64,000 nucleotides of DNA from Candidatus Melainabacteria bacterium (GTDB lineage Bacteria; Cyanobacteriota; Vampirovibrionia; Obscuribacterales; Obscuribacteraceae). Both the position numbers and the translations under genes were made by a program. The notes beneath the pieces were generated by a model that was not told the DNA's origin, searched no databases, and worked only from the letters and a program-made list of their open reading frames with translations. The stretch is from positions 3,188-67,187 of the forward strand of contig PLXC01000065.1 in assembly GCA_003151275.1 (NCBI GenBank), in the 5' to 3' direction. Within the stretch, counting starts at the first letter, position 1, and each line of letters begins with the position of its first letter. This document shows positions 46,925 through 55,517 of this stretch, piece after piece.

Positions 46925-47515
46925 ATGGCCAAAATGCAGCTGAGATACTTTCCAGATGAGATTCTCAAACAAAAGGCCAAGAAGATCAGCATCTTCGATT
47001 CGTCCACCCGCAAGCTAGCCCAGGACATGTTGGATACGATGTATGACAACGATGGTGTGGGCTTAGCAGCACCGCAAGTGGGCGTGTCCAAGCGTTTGAT
47101 GGTAATAGATGTCGCCGGTGAAGACGATCCGCGCAAGCCAATCGTCTTTATCAATCCAGTCATCGTCCACAAAGAGGGTGACCTTGTGGGGTTGGAAGGC
47201 TGCTTGAGTTTTCCTGGCGTTTATTTCGAAGTGAAACGGGCTAATAAAATTGTCGTTCGATATCAGAACGTTCAGGGACGTGATCAAAAACTGGAGGCTG
47301 AGGGAAACCTGCTATGTAGAGCCATCCAGCACGAGATCGACCATCTCGATGGTGAGTTGTTTATCGACAAAGCGGTCAATAAATTAGTCGTTGACCTTGA
47401 GATGACCAAGCACGGATTTGCCGATGGTGACGTTGCCGATTTGCAAGATAAAGTCGCTGCAAGCACTGTGCACACGCTGTCTACTAAACAATCGCAACAA
47501 CCAGTAATCGGGTAG
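46925..47515 (+). CDS. def: Peptide deformylase
   Basis: Fe2+/Zn2+ enzyme removing the formyl group of nascent proteins. All three motifs are present: GVGLAAPQVG near residues 45-54, EGCLSFPG near 92-99, and the zinc helix HEIDHLDGELF near 136-146. The ATG at 46925 follows AAAGGAGG and gives 196 residues; the frame runs upstream to 46859 without such a site. Four bases separate it from the small gene at 47520. Confidence 0.95.
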   Translation: MAKMQLRYFPDEILKQKAKKISIFDSSTRKLAQDMLDTMYDNDGVGLAAPQVGVSKRLMVIDVAGEDDPRKPIVFINPVIVHKEGDLVGLEGCLSFPGVYFEVKRANKIVVRYQNVQGRDQKLEAEGNLLCRAIQHEIDHLDGELFIDKAVNKLVVDLEMTKHGFADGDVADLQDKVAASTVHTLSTKQSQQPVIG

Positions 47516-47519
47516 GGCC

Positions 47520-47873
47520 GTGAGCAGCGAGAAAAGTCGAAAAGCCTTCATGCCATTTCCCTACAATGGAGGTGACACAGCTTCTGGTCTGGCGCACATG
47601 GCTCTCGGACTGCAGCGCAAAATTCAAAATCAAGACCGAATGTTGCATGCCACGCCTTATCTTAGTCAGGGATGGCATGGAGTGTCGGTGTCGGAAGTGC
47701 CGGAAAGATCCTGTCATGTCTGTGGCTTTGCGCTTATCAGCCTGACCTTTCCGAATGGATGGGTGCTTGAGACATGTTCCGCTCATGAGATTGAGGCTGC
47801 CATTAAAAACGGCAGTCTGGTTAACTTTATGAGCGATTTAGGCAACCAACACTCGTATAATCGAAATGATTAA
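47520..47873 (+). CDS. Small hypothetical protein with Cys/His motif
   Basis: A 117-residue protein beginning at GTG 47520, four bases after def, so probably cotranscribed. It contains CHVCGF near residue 65 and TCSAHE near residue 87, which could form a metal site, but no known family is recognised. The N-terminus is polar (SRKAFMPFPYNGGDTASGL). Confidence 0.6.
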   Translation: MSSEKSRKAFMPFPYNGGDTASGLAHMALGLQRKIQNQDRMLHATPYLSQGWHGVSVSEVPERSCHVCGFALISLTFPNGWVLETCSAHEIEAAIKNGSLVNFMSDLGNQHSYNRND

Positions 47874-47891
47874 CGTTCTAAAGCGATAAAT

Positions 47892-47921
47892 TTGCAACAG
47901 CCTACCGATTGAACTTATACT
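47892..47921 (+). promoter_or_regulatory. Sigma70-type promoter with start at or near the ATG
   Basis: TTGCAA at 47892-47897 and TATACT at 47916-47921, spaced by 18 bases. The expected transcription start, six to seven bases after the -10, falls at 47927-47928, the first base of the RapZ-C ATG. No ribosome site precedes that ATG, so a leaderless transcript is plausible. Confidence 0.5.
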
Positions 47922-47927
47922 GCCACA

Positions 47928-48425
47928 ATGCCTTCTAAATCAACAAAGCAATTGGAAAGTCGATCATCTTCCTCTGACAGCGAGAAAGGAGAAGATCTGC
48001 AAATTATCATCACCTCGTTTGGTTACAAACAAGGTCCACCCCCGCTCGCTAACATTGTTTTTGATGTTCGCTTTCTCAAGAATCCATATTGGGTTGAAGA
48101 GCTCCGCCCGCTTACGGGTCTTGATGATCCCGTACAGCAATATGTTTTGGAGCAAGAATTAGCTCAAGATTTTCTTGAGACTCTGAAAATTCTGCTCGCC
48201 AAAGTCTTACCAAAGATGGCAGAGCTAAAGGTTGGAAAGTTTGTCATCGCCTTTGGTTGCACTGGTGGACAGCATCGGTCTGCAACACTCGTTGAAAAGC
48301 TTGCTGATGAACTGGCTGAGGCTTATCCGACCTATAACATTGTTAAACAACATCGTGAGTTGGATAAATCAGCTGAAGGCGAAGATCGTGCTGACACCGC
48401 ATGTGATGCGGGAGAGAGCAAATGA
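47928..48425 (+). CDS. Stand-alone RapZ C-terminal domain protein
   Basis: A 165-residue protein matching the C-terminal domain of RapZ/YvcJ. After a 25-residue polar tail it has VFDVRFLKNPYWVEELRPLTG near residues 46-66 and IAFGCTGGQHRSATLVEKL near residues 106-124, both diagnostic. The N-terminal P-loop kinase-like domain of RapZ is missing. In E. coli the C-terminal domain alone binds sRNA and senses glucosamine-6-phosphate. It overlaps yvcK by 4 bases (ATGA), so translation is coupled; RapZ/YvcJ and YvcK are neighbours in Bacillus too. Possibly leaderless. Confidence 0.88.
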   Translation: MPSKSTKQLESRSSSSDSEKGEDLQIIITSFGYKQGPPPLANIVFDVRFLKNPYWVEELRPLTGLDDPVQQYVLEQELAQDFLETLKILLAKVLPKMAELKVGKFVIAFGCTGGQHRSATLVEKLADELAEAYPTYNIVKQHRELDKSAEGEDRADTACDAGESK

Positions 48426-49864
48426 AAAATTCGTTGAACAGAAGAATTAAGGCCTTAATGCTTCCAGGTCTGAAGCGTTGGATCGTCTTCATCATGTTTG
48501 GCGTCGGCATCATTATCTTCGGTGTGGCTTTGCTTCTCGGCTACCACCCGATCTTCAACAGCGTCAACTTCGTTGAAGATGTATTTGGCTATGTGACGAA
48601 AATTTTGCCGTACCGAATAAGCGGCGTGATCGTGATCGTTGCCGGTGGACTTTTTCTCTTCTGGGCAATTTCCAAAATGACACTTTCTGTTCTTGGTGCC
48701 TATTTGCCTGATGACCGAGAGTCGATTCCCGATGTTCTCTACAGGAGGCGTCATCTCGCTCGTGGCCCGCGTGTAGTTGTGATCGGTGGCGGCACTGGAT
48801 TGGCTAATCTGCTTAAAGGATTGAAGGGATTCACCAACAACATCACAGCCATTGTCACCGTCGGTGATGACGGCGGCAGTTCTGGTCGATTGCGCGAAGA
48901 GCTAGGAGTTTTGCCACCGGGAGACATCCGAAACTGCATTACGGCGCTGGCTGATGAAGAAAAGTTGGTTACAGAACTCTTTCGCTATCGCTTTGAAGCA
49001 GGTGAGGGGCTTGAGGGTCATAGCTTCGGCAACTTGTTCTTGACGGCGCTGTGCGCCATTACCAAGGGCGACATGCTCGAAGCCGTGAGAGTTGCCAGTC
49101 GAGTTCTAAATAGTTGCGGTCAAGTCTTGCCATCAACACTGAGCAGTATGACCTTGGTTGCAGATCTGGCGGATGGACAGCAGATTCGAGGAGAGTCGCG
49201 AATTCCTCAAGCGAATGGACGCATCCTCAGAGTTCGTTGCGAACCCGAAAGTCCAGATGCTACCCCTGAAGCCATTGAAGCCATTCTAAGCGCAGAATTG
49301 ATCGTGCTGGGACCAGGAAGTTTATACACTTCCGTGATTCCGAATTTTTTGATCCGCGGTATTCCTGAGGCTGTTCGCGACTCACAAGCCCGCAAGATCT
49401 ACGTTTGCAATGTCATGACACAGCAAGGCGAGACAACAAATTATTCAGTGGCTGATCACGTTGAAGCCTTACTGAAGCATGCCGGAGCACCGCCGCGGTC
49501 TGGTTGGCGCTACATCAACGCTGTGCTCGTGAATGATGAAATGCCTAATGGGCAAGTAAATGATGGACACTATGGTGCCTCGATACCGGTTAAGTTTGAT
49601 CCGGATAGACTGCGCGAGTTGAATGTGATTCCAGTCAGAAGGGCTTTACTTAGCCCAACCTTGAGTGGTCATCACGATCCAAACAAGCTGGCAAGGGTAA
49701 TCATGCTTTGGTTCCATCGGAAAAAGCGTCGCAAGCCGCTGGAAAAAAAAGATCCTAAAATGGCGCGTAGACCCGAAGCTCCTGCGCCCGGTCAGCGGGT
49801 TGAAGTGAGACCATTAACTAAAGCATCGGCCCAGATTGGCGACAGCGACCAATTGAAGCACTGA
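48422..49864 (+). CDS. yvcK: YvcK-family protein with N-terminal membrane region
   Basis: CofD/YvcK-fold protein that binds UDP-GlcNAc in studied homologues and is needed for growth on gluconeogenic substrates. Residues 15-40 and 60-85 are two membrane helices absent from the shorter Bacillus form. From residue 115 come VVIGGGTGLANLLKGLK, IVTVGDDGGSSGRLR, GDIRNC, and HSFGNLFLTAL, the family signature. The C-terminal 50 residues are basic and Pro/Lys-rich. At 480 residues it resembles cyanobacterial homologues. Coupled to the RapZ-C gene upstream. Confidence 0.92.
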   Translation: MKNSLNRRIKALMLPGLKRWIVFIMFGVGIIIFGVALLLGYHPIFNSVNFVEDVFGYVTKILPYRISGVIVIVAGGLFLFWAISKMTLSVLGAYLPDDRESIPDVLYRRRHLARGPRVVVIGGGTGLANLLKGLKGFTNNITAIVTVGDDGGSSGRLREELGVLPPGDIRNCITALADEEKLVTELFRYRFEAGEGLEGHSFGNLFLTALCAITKGDMLEAVRVASRVLNSCGQVLPSTLSSMTLVADLADGQQIRGESRIPQANGRILRVRCEPESPDATPEAIEAILSAELIVLGPGSLYTSVIPNFLIRGIPEAVRDSQARKIYVCNVMTQQGETTNYSVADHVEALLKHAGAPPRSGWRYINAVLVNDEMPNGQVNDGHYGASIPVKFDPDRLRELNVIPVRRALLSPTLSGHHDPNKLARVIMLWFHRKKRRKPLEKKDPKMARRPEAPAPGQRVEVRPLTKASAQIGDSDQLKH

Positions 49865-49962
49865 AGTCCCAAGTGCGCCTACCGCTTGCTGGCGAGAGCT
49901 TGCTGCCTAAGCGCTGCTCGGATACACTACTGAATCCAACATCCTAATTTGACGGTGAGACA

Positions 49963-50463
49963 ATGACTTCTGTGCTGAGTGAAGAAACACGTAAAGAAAA
50001 TATCGGGCGCGCAATTGGGCGCATCGCCAGTGGCGTCTACATAGTCACGATAAAGCATGATGCTACTCCTGACGGGATGCTAACCACTTGGATCGCGCAG
50101 TCGGGCTTCGAACCGCCGATGGTTTCAATTGCCGTCAAAAATGACCGACCTATTCTGGAGAGCTTGAAGAAGGGAAGTCAGTTCGTTGTAAATGTCTTAT
50201 CGAAAAAGAATATGGACATCTTTAAAAGCTTTGCCAAGCCTTACACAGAGGGTATGAATCGTTTCGAGGGACTGGAAGTAGATTCATCGATTGCATCGGC
50301 ACCAGTGTTCACCGGTTCGATCGCTTACATGTCCTGTAAGGTGCACGAGGTTGTCGCTGCTGGCGACCACCACTTAGTTTTAGGCGAAATCTTGGATGGT
50401 GCTGCCTTGAATGCAGACGACGAAGCGATGGTGCACTTCCGTAAAAACGGCTTCCAGTACTAA
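49963..50463 (+). CDS. Flavin reductase-domain protein
   Basis: A 166-residue FMN-binding split-barrel flavin reductase. The family pattern is RAIGRIASGVYIVTIKHD near residues 13-30, then TTWIAQSGFEPPMVSIAVKND near 44-64, and FVVNVLSKKN near 78-87. It resembles the C-terminal reductase domain of cyanobacterial diflavin proteins, but there is no flavodoxin or lactamase-like part. Electron donor and acceptor are unknown. ATG 49963, no strong ribosome site (ACGGTGAGAC). Confidence 0.8.
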   Translation: MTSVLSEETRKENIGRAIGRIASGVYIVTIKHDATPDGMLTTWIAQSGFEPPMVSIAVKNDRPILESLKKGSQFVVNVLSKKNMDIFKSFAKPYTEGMNRFEGLEVDSSIASAPVFTGSIAYMSCKVHEVVAAGDHHLVLGEILDGAALNADDEAMVHFRKNGFQY

Positions 50464-50484
50464 GATTGCGTCGTGTGGTTATGA

Positions 50485-50501
50485 GCACTCAAGATGAGTG
50501 C
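50485..50501. terminator. Weak hairpin between convergent genes
   Basis: GCACTC and GAGTGC with a 5-base loop lie in the 49-base gap between the flavin reductase and patatin stop codons; no T-run on either side. Possible bidirectional terminator. Confidence 0.3.
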
Positions 50502-50512
50502 GCGGTCGGACT

Positions 50513-51454
50513 TTAGCAGGCTTTGGCTTCTTTTATATCAGCTGGATAATCAACCAGTTGCTCGAGTGCTTCTTCGTAGCCTTGTTTGATCAGTTTTTTT
50601 GATCGCTCCGGATCGATTTCCAGCAGCGTCGTATTCACAGCTCTTCTTGGTTGAAAAACTCGAATGTTGACATTTTTGCGTCCTTGAGACTCGGGCGAAC
50701 CTGCCGCAATCAGTCGGTTGTACAATTCTGCAGATTGGATTTCGCGCCGAGCTGAAGCATCCAAGACAATATCCAAACAGCGCACCAAGACTTCGAACAT
50801 ATTGGTTGGGCAGACGTTGATTTTTTCAGGATGCAAAAGCACCATGAAAATTTCATCAGCACCCATGTGGATCGCCGTTTCCATTGGAGTGTTGCGGACC
50901 AGCCCGCCATCCACCCACAGACCGGTTCCATGAATGTGTCTCGGCGGAAAAGCCATTGGAATTGCAGACGTCGCCATAAGAATGTCGATCAGTTCGTTCG
51001 TTGACGCGATATCGTCGATGGTGACTAATCTTGTTTCCAAGCTACAAAGATCCGTGGTGCAAAGTCCAACTTTGGTCGAGCTTGCTTTCAATTTTTGCAA
51101 ATTGATCTCTCGGCGCATGATCTCTTCAAGGGGGGATGTATCCAACAATCCCAACTTGTGACCCAGTACAAGTCGACCGATTAGGCCAGCTGAGGGAAGA
51201 TGAAAGATATCGCGCGCTCTTATCGAGCCCCATAATTCTTCGAGTCTGATAATTGCACCCTGGGCAATCAAGGTCGCATTGATGCCACCAATACTTGTGC
51301 CATAGGCGAAATCAAATTCAATTCCTTTTTCTAACAGCGCTTTTGCAACTCCCACCTGGTAGGCTCCACGCCCGCCTCCACCTGGCAGCACTAGCGCACG
51401 TTTTGGTCGATCCACCGGGGCGCTTGCTTGGTTACTCGCTAATCTGTCAGTCAT
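50513..51454 (-). CDS. Patatin-like phospholipase
   Basis: A 313-residue patatin-family lipid acyl hydrolase. The oxyanion-hole motif PGGGGRGAYQVG is at about residues 24-35, the nucleophile elbow GTSIGGINA at 52-60 (Ser54), and the catalytic Asp in WVDGGLVRNTP near residue 172. The core is complete and cytosolic in appearance (no signal peptide). In RssA-type proteins similar folds act in phospholipid turnover. Substrate not determinable. Confidence 0.88.
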   Translation of the reverse strand: MTDRLASNQASAPVDRPKRALVLPGGGGRGAYQVGVAKALLEKGIEFDFAYGTSIGGINATLIAQGAIIRLEELWGSIRARDIFHLPSAGLIGRLVLGHKLGLLDTSPLEEIMRREINLQKLKASSTKVGLCTTDLCSLETRLVTIDDIASTNELIDILMATSAIPMAFPPRHIHGTGLWVDGGLVRNTPMETAIHMGADEIFMVLLHPEKINVCPTNMFEVLVRCLDIVLDASARREIQSAELYNRLIAAGSPESQGRKNVNIRVFQPRRAVNTTLLEIDPERSKKLIKQGYEEALEQLVDYPADIKEAKAC

Positions 51455-51726
51455 GAATGTTTCCTGAAAGCTCTTGGTCGACTTGGCAGCTGGCTCATCA
51501 ATTAATCAACTGTCTATGTTCAGTCTATCGTAAATTTTGCGGTTATTAGAACTTTAATCAGCGTGAAGCAAGCGCTTTTTTCTTCTTGCTTGTCGACATT
51601 GCTCCTAATTGAATATGTTTGCATTGTCGTCTTCCTAATCCAGTTGCCGGTTCAGCACTATATTCGGTGGCAGACTGTTTTGTCTCGAACTCGCCTTCTG
51701 GTTGCATTTGAACTTGTTGCCGCTAG

Positions 51727-51996
51727 CAGATTGAACCCTCTGAAATAGTTGAAAGTGCCACCATTCGGTTAACGGAAATTGAAGGTAGTTTTGATACTGA
51801 ATGCAGTGCCAGCGCCGATGTCGCTCTCGACTGGGATCGACCAAGCGTACTTTCTTCGAGCGAGCGCGCTCAGGTCGCCGGGGCTGATGCATTCTTGTCC
51901 AAGCCATTGGAAAACATTGAAGCAAGATCCAAAAACACGTCGAGAGCTAACGTGCACCAAGGCACGAGGATCCGCGCAGAATCTGGCAACTCATGA
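51727..51996 (+). pseudogene. Possible relic of a response-regulator receiver domain
   Basis: In an otherwise gene-free 584-base stretch (51455-52038), one plus-strand frame is open for 89 codons with no start codon. It contains VLSSERAQVAGADAFLSKPLENI at about 51850-51920; the part AGADAFLSKPL matches the end of a receiver domain, where the Lys-Pro is near-invariant. The phospho-acceptor region is not recognisable and the frame is closed by a stop at 51724-51726. Could be a decayed or truncated regulator, or chance. Rest of the gap shows nothing I can support. Confidence 0.35.
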
Positions 51997-52038
51997 ATTC
52001 CACATCGCCCAAGATGGGCTGCACATTACTTACACTCG

Positions 52039-52920
52039 TTATGCCCGAGCCAGTGTTTTGCGCGCTTCGGCTACCTTCTGTGCCACTTCATTTGGTGTCT
52101 TAGCGACCTTGACGCCGGCTGCTTCAAAAGCTTCAACTTTTGATTGAGCGGTGCCCTTGCCACCAGATACGATAGCACCAGCGTGTCCCATTCTTTTTCC
52201 AGGAGGCGCAGTCTGTCCAGCAATGTAGGCAATTACCGGTTTCTTGATGTTCTTCTTGATGAACACTGCCGCTTCTTCTTCGGCGTTGCCACCAATTTCA
52301 CCGATCAGCACAATCACTTCTGTTTGTGGATCATTTTCGAACAATGTCAAAACTTCCGGATATTCCAAACCTTTGATCGGGTCGCCGCCGACGCCGACGC
52401 AGGTTGACTGACCTTGACCGGCATCGCTGAGCGCTAAGCCGATTTCGTAGGTGAGGGTTCCGCTCTTGCTGACCATTCCGATTGGTCCGGATTTAAAGAT
52501 TGAACCAGGCAAAATGCCAATCAAACTTTCTCCCGGAGTGATGATGCCAGGGCAGTTTGGTCCAATTAGTCTGGCACCTTTGGCCTTAACTGCGGCAACC
52601 AATTTTGCCGTGTCTTGAGGTGGCATACCTTCAGTAATCAGCACCAACAATGTGATACCACCGTTGAGTGCTTCGTAGCCGGCGTCCAATGCCAGGTAAG
52701 GTGGAACGAAGATTACAGAGCAGGTAGCACCAGTTTTTTGCACAGCTTCGGCAACTGTGTCGAATACTGGAACGCCGTGAATATTTCCACCGCCACGGCC
52801 AGGCGTGACACCACCAACGATTTTCGTGCCGTACTCGATCATTCGTTTCGTATGCGCTGAACCCATCTTGCCGGTTGCGCCTTGAACGATTACTTTCGTA
52901 TCTTTATTTACCAGAATCAC
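52039..52920 (-). CDS. sucD: Succinyl-CoA synthetase alpha subunit
   Basis: Alpha subunit of the TCA-cycle ligase that makes ATP/GTP and succinate from succinyl-CoA. The 293-residue protein has the CoA-binding [18 protein letters not shown] near residues 8-25, [12 protein letters not shown], and the phosphohistidine loop [19 protein letters not shown] (His near residue 240). It lies 101 bases downstream of sucC on the same strand, an intact two-gene pair. Confidence 0.96.
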   Translation of the reverse strand: MILVNKDTKVIVQGATGKMGSAHTKRMIEYGTKIVGGVTPGRGGGNIHGVPVFDTVAEAVQKTGATCSVIFVPPYLALDAGYEALNGGITLLVLITEGMPPQDTAKLVAAVKAKGARLIGPNCPGIITPGESLIGILPGSIFKSGPIGMVSKSGTLTYEIGLALSDAGQGQSTCVGVGGDPIKGLEYPEVLTLFENDPQTEVIVLIGEIGGNAEEEAAVFIKKNIKKPVIAYIAGQTAPPGKRMGHAGAIVSGGKGTAQSKVEAFEAAGVKVAKTPNEVAQKVAEARKTLARA

Positions 52921-53021
52921 AGTATTTCTCCTTGGATGATTGAAGGCTGGGCGTTGTGCCGGATAGCTTGTGCAGTTGCCGTTTTCGGATTGCCGAGCGC
53001 GCTGCAGAAGCTATCCTAGGA

Positions 53022-54155
53022 TTACGCTTTAGCGCCGACTGCCTGTTTTACTTTTGACTTTGCAACTGCTTCGTTGACAGCTTCTTCCAAGTCTTGAAAT
53101 AGCTTTATTCCAGATTTGGCGAGCATCTGCTCAGCTTTGTCCTGGTTGTGTCCACGCAGTCTAACTACCATCGTTCGCTCGGGATGTTTTGCCATGAACT
53201 CAACGAGAGCTCCAGCAACCTCATCACAGGCGGTGATGCCACCGAGAATGTTCAAGAGTATTACTTGCACTTTTGGATTTTCATTGACGATTTCGAGAGC
53301 GGTGAGCGTTTTCTTTTGATCGCCGCCGCCGCCTACATCGAGGAAGTTTCCGGGTTCGCCACCGAATGCTTTTACCATGTCCATCGTTGCCATTGTCAAG
53401 CCGGCGCCGTTGCAGAGGATGCCGATGTTGCCGTCTAATTCGACAAGGTTGAGGTCAGCGAGTTTGGCTCGTTGCTCAAGGTGACTCAAATCGCTAAGGT
53501 GCTTTTCTTGCCAGCCGTGGAAATACTTTTGGCGATTGATTGAGTCGTCGTTGACAATCACTTTGCCGTCAAGAGCGACGACGTCTTCGCCCTCAGTGAT
53601 CACTAAAGGGTTGATCTCGGCCAAGTCTAAGTCTTTGCTTTCAAAGAGTTGATAAAGCTTGTTGGCGATGTCGGCGACCTTGGTCAGCAAGCTCCCGGAA
53701 AGTCCGAGTTTTTTCGCTAATTCTCTGCCAACAAAGGGATGGAATGGATACGGAATCGGCATTGTCACAACATTGTGTGAGGATTCGATTTCGATACCGC
53801 CCTCGGCGCTGGCGATGAAGATGGCGCAACCCGCTGCTCGATCCAAAGTGACGGCGAGGTACAGCTCTCTTGCGATGCTCATCCGCGGTTCAACAAGCAA
53901 GCTTTCGGTTTTCGAGCCGCCGATAGTCAATTGGAGCAGGTCTTTGGCTACTGCTTCAGCTTCCTTCAAATCCTTCGGGAATTTAATGCCGCCTGCTTTA
54001 CCTCTGCCGCCAGCTAGAACTTGGCACTTCAACGTGAGCGGAAAGCCCAAGTGAACCTTTCTGATCTCTTCTGGTTTTGTAATGCGAACCGAAGGTGGAA
54101 CCGGAATTCCGTGGTCTTGGAAAATTCGCTTTGCTTCGTACTCATATAAGTTCAA
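53022..54155 (-). CDS. sucC: Succinyl-CoA synthetase beta subunit
   Basis: Beta subunit with ATP-grasp fold, 377 residues from TTG 54155. This TTG follows GGGAGGAC at the right distance and yields the family start LNLYEYEAKRIF; a longer frame reaches 54206 without support. Motifs: GRGKAGGIKFPKDL near residues 47-60, AEINPLVI near 190, LVELDGNIGILCNGAGLTMATMD near 243, and NILGGITACDEVA near 303. Transcribed with sucD. Divergent from the phosphofructokinase gene. Confidence 0.95.
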   Translation of the reverse strand: MNLYEYEAKRIFQDHGIPVPPSVRITKPEEIRKVHLGFPLTLKCQVLAGGRGKAGGIKFPKDLKEAEAVAKDLLQLTIGGSKTESLLVEPRMSIARELYLAVTLDRAAGCAIFIASAEGGIEIESSHNVVTMPIPYPFHPFVGRELAKKLGLSGSLLTKVADIANKLYQLFESKDLDLAEINPLVITEGEDVVALDGKVIVNDDSINRQKYFHGWQEKHLSDLSHLEQRAKLADLNLVELDGNIGILCNGAGLTMATMDMVKAFGGEPGNFLDVGGGGDQKKTLTALEIVNENPKVQVILLNILGGITACDEVAGALVEFMAKHPERTMVVRLRGHNQDKAEQMLAKSGIKLFQDLEEAVNEAVAKSKVKQAVGAKA

Positions 54156-54490
54156 TGTCCAGTCCTCCCGACGTTCTGCTAACGTCCATTCTGCCCCGAA
54201 GCTCATTGCCCCGGCGAGCCGTGCAACTTCATGCCCAGCAATTAATCACCCCATAACTGTAGTGGAACATCTATGCGCACCCGGCGGATATTTTGGAAGC
54301 TTTAATTTAGTCGCATTAGATCATGTCAAAAAGCTTTACGTCACAGAGCTTTAGTCCTGCTCGCGATCCGCCATATACTTAGACATCCACGGCGGGGCAT
54401 CTTGGCTTCTTGTCTTCAAGTAGCTCCCGGGCAGCGACTACCGATTGCGCTCAAATTTGAGCCAGGCGATCCAGCACGAGGCAGACATAA
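54156..54490. promoter_or_regulatory. Shared upstream region of sucCD and pfk with a palindrome
   Basis: 335 gene-free bases between divergent genes. A perfect 14-bp palindrome GCTCAAATTTGAGC lies at 54449-54462, 28 bases before the pfk ATG, and is an operator candidate. A perfect TTGACA on the minus strand lies at 54324-54329 upstream of sucC, but I find no matching -10 at the usual distance. Confidence 0.4.
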
Positions 54491-55510
54491 ATGAGAATGG
54501 GAATACTGACGGGAGGCGGTGATTGCCCGGGGTTAAACGCGGTCATCCGCGCTGTAGTGCGACACGGCATGAAGGAGCATAACAGCGAAGTAGTCGGCTT
54601 TCTTGAGGGATGGAGAGGACCATTGCAAAACATGGTCATGCCCCTGACTCTTAAATCTACCGACGGTTTGATTCAGCGTGGCGGCACAATATTGCGCACA
54701 TCGCGCATCGATCCATTCGAGCTTGATCGAGGTCCTGAGCTTATTGTTGAGTCGATGAAGAAGAATAATCTGAATGGATTGATTGTTGTTGGCGGACAAG
54801 AAACTTGCAGCATCGCACTGCGAATGTTTCAAGAACACAAGCTCAATGTTGTTTGCATCCCAAAAACAATCGACAACGATTTAAGCGCCACCGATTTTAC
54901 GTTCGGCTTCGACACAGCAGTCAACATTGTTTCAGAAGCTTTGGACCGGCTTCACACCACAGCGGAATCACACAATCGCGTCCTGGTTTGCGAAGTTATG
55001 GGACGACACGCTGGTTGGATCGCCTGTTACGGCGGTATTGCTGGTGGTGCCGATTTCATTCTGGTGCCCGAGAAGGCGATCGCATTGCATGACGTTACTG
55101 AAGCAATAAAGAAGCGACACGCCCGCGGCAAAGACCATTCAATCATCGTTGTGGCTGAAGGCGCCAGACTTGAGGGCGACACGGCGTCGGACAATAATGT
55201 TGAAAGCCATCATATACTTGGCGGCATTGGCCATCGACTGGCCAAGCTGATTGAAACTGAGACTGGTTTTGAGACGCGCGCCATCGTCCTTGGTCATATC
55301 CAACGTGGAGGTTCGCCGACAGCTTTTGACCGGGTGCTTGCGACGCGGTTCGGAGTCGCCGCAGTCGATCTCGTCAATGAGAATAAATTTGGAAGAATGG
55401 TGGCCCTGCAAAATAATCGAATCGTCGACGTGTCCCTGGAAGAGGCAACCAGTTCAATGAAAACTTTGGATATGGAGTTGTACAAAGTGGCATCAGTATT
55501 TTTCGGCTAA
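54491..55510 (+). CDS. pfkA: 6-phosphofructokinase, PPi-type active-site pattern
   Basis: Family A phosphofructokinase of 339 residues. TGGGDCPGLNAVIR is at residues 7-20, IPKTIDNDLSATDFTFGF at about 123-140, and CEVMGRHAGWIACYGG near 167-182. Two positions determine phosphoryl donor: ATP enzymes have Gly at the site after GG-D/E (GGDGT) and Gly in PGTIDND; PPi enzymes have Asp (GGEDT/GGDDS) and Lys in PKTIDND. Here the second site is Lys, PPi-like, and the first is GGQET (residues 101-105), with Glu where PPi enzymes have Asp. Donor is therefore most likely PPi but unproven. Confidence 0.88.
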   Translation: MRMGILTGGGDCPGLNAVIRAVVRHGMKEHNSEVVGFLEGWRGPLQNMVMPLTLKSTDGLIQRGGTILRTSRIDPFELDRGPELIVESMKKNNLNGLIVVGGQETCSIALRMFQEHKLNVVCIPKTIDNDLSATDFTFGFDTAVNIVSEALDRLHTTAESHNRVLVCEVMGRHAGWIACYGGIAGGADFILVPEKAIALHDVTEAIKKRHARGKDHSIIVVAEGARLEGDTASDNNVESHHILGGIGHRLAKLIETETGFETRAIVLGHIQRGGSPTAFDRVLATRFGVAAVDLVNENKFGRMVALQNNRIVDVSLEEATSSMKTLDMELYKVASVFFG

Positions 55511-55517
55511 TTGAAGA

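Noticed and set aside
51769..51960. A minus-strand frame with VESDIGAGTAFSIKTTF, resembling the end of a histidine kinase
   Set aside because: It overlaps the plus-strand receiver-like frame, has no other kinase motif, and the preceding residues do not match a G2 box. At most one of the two can be real.
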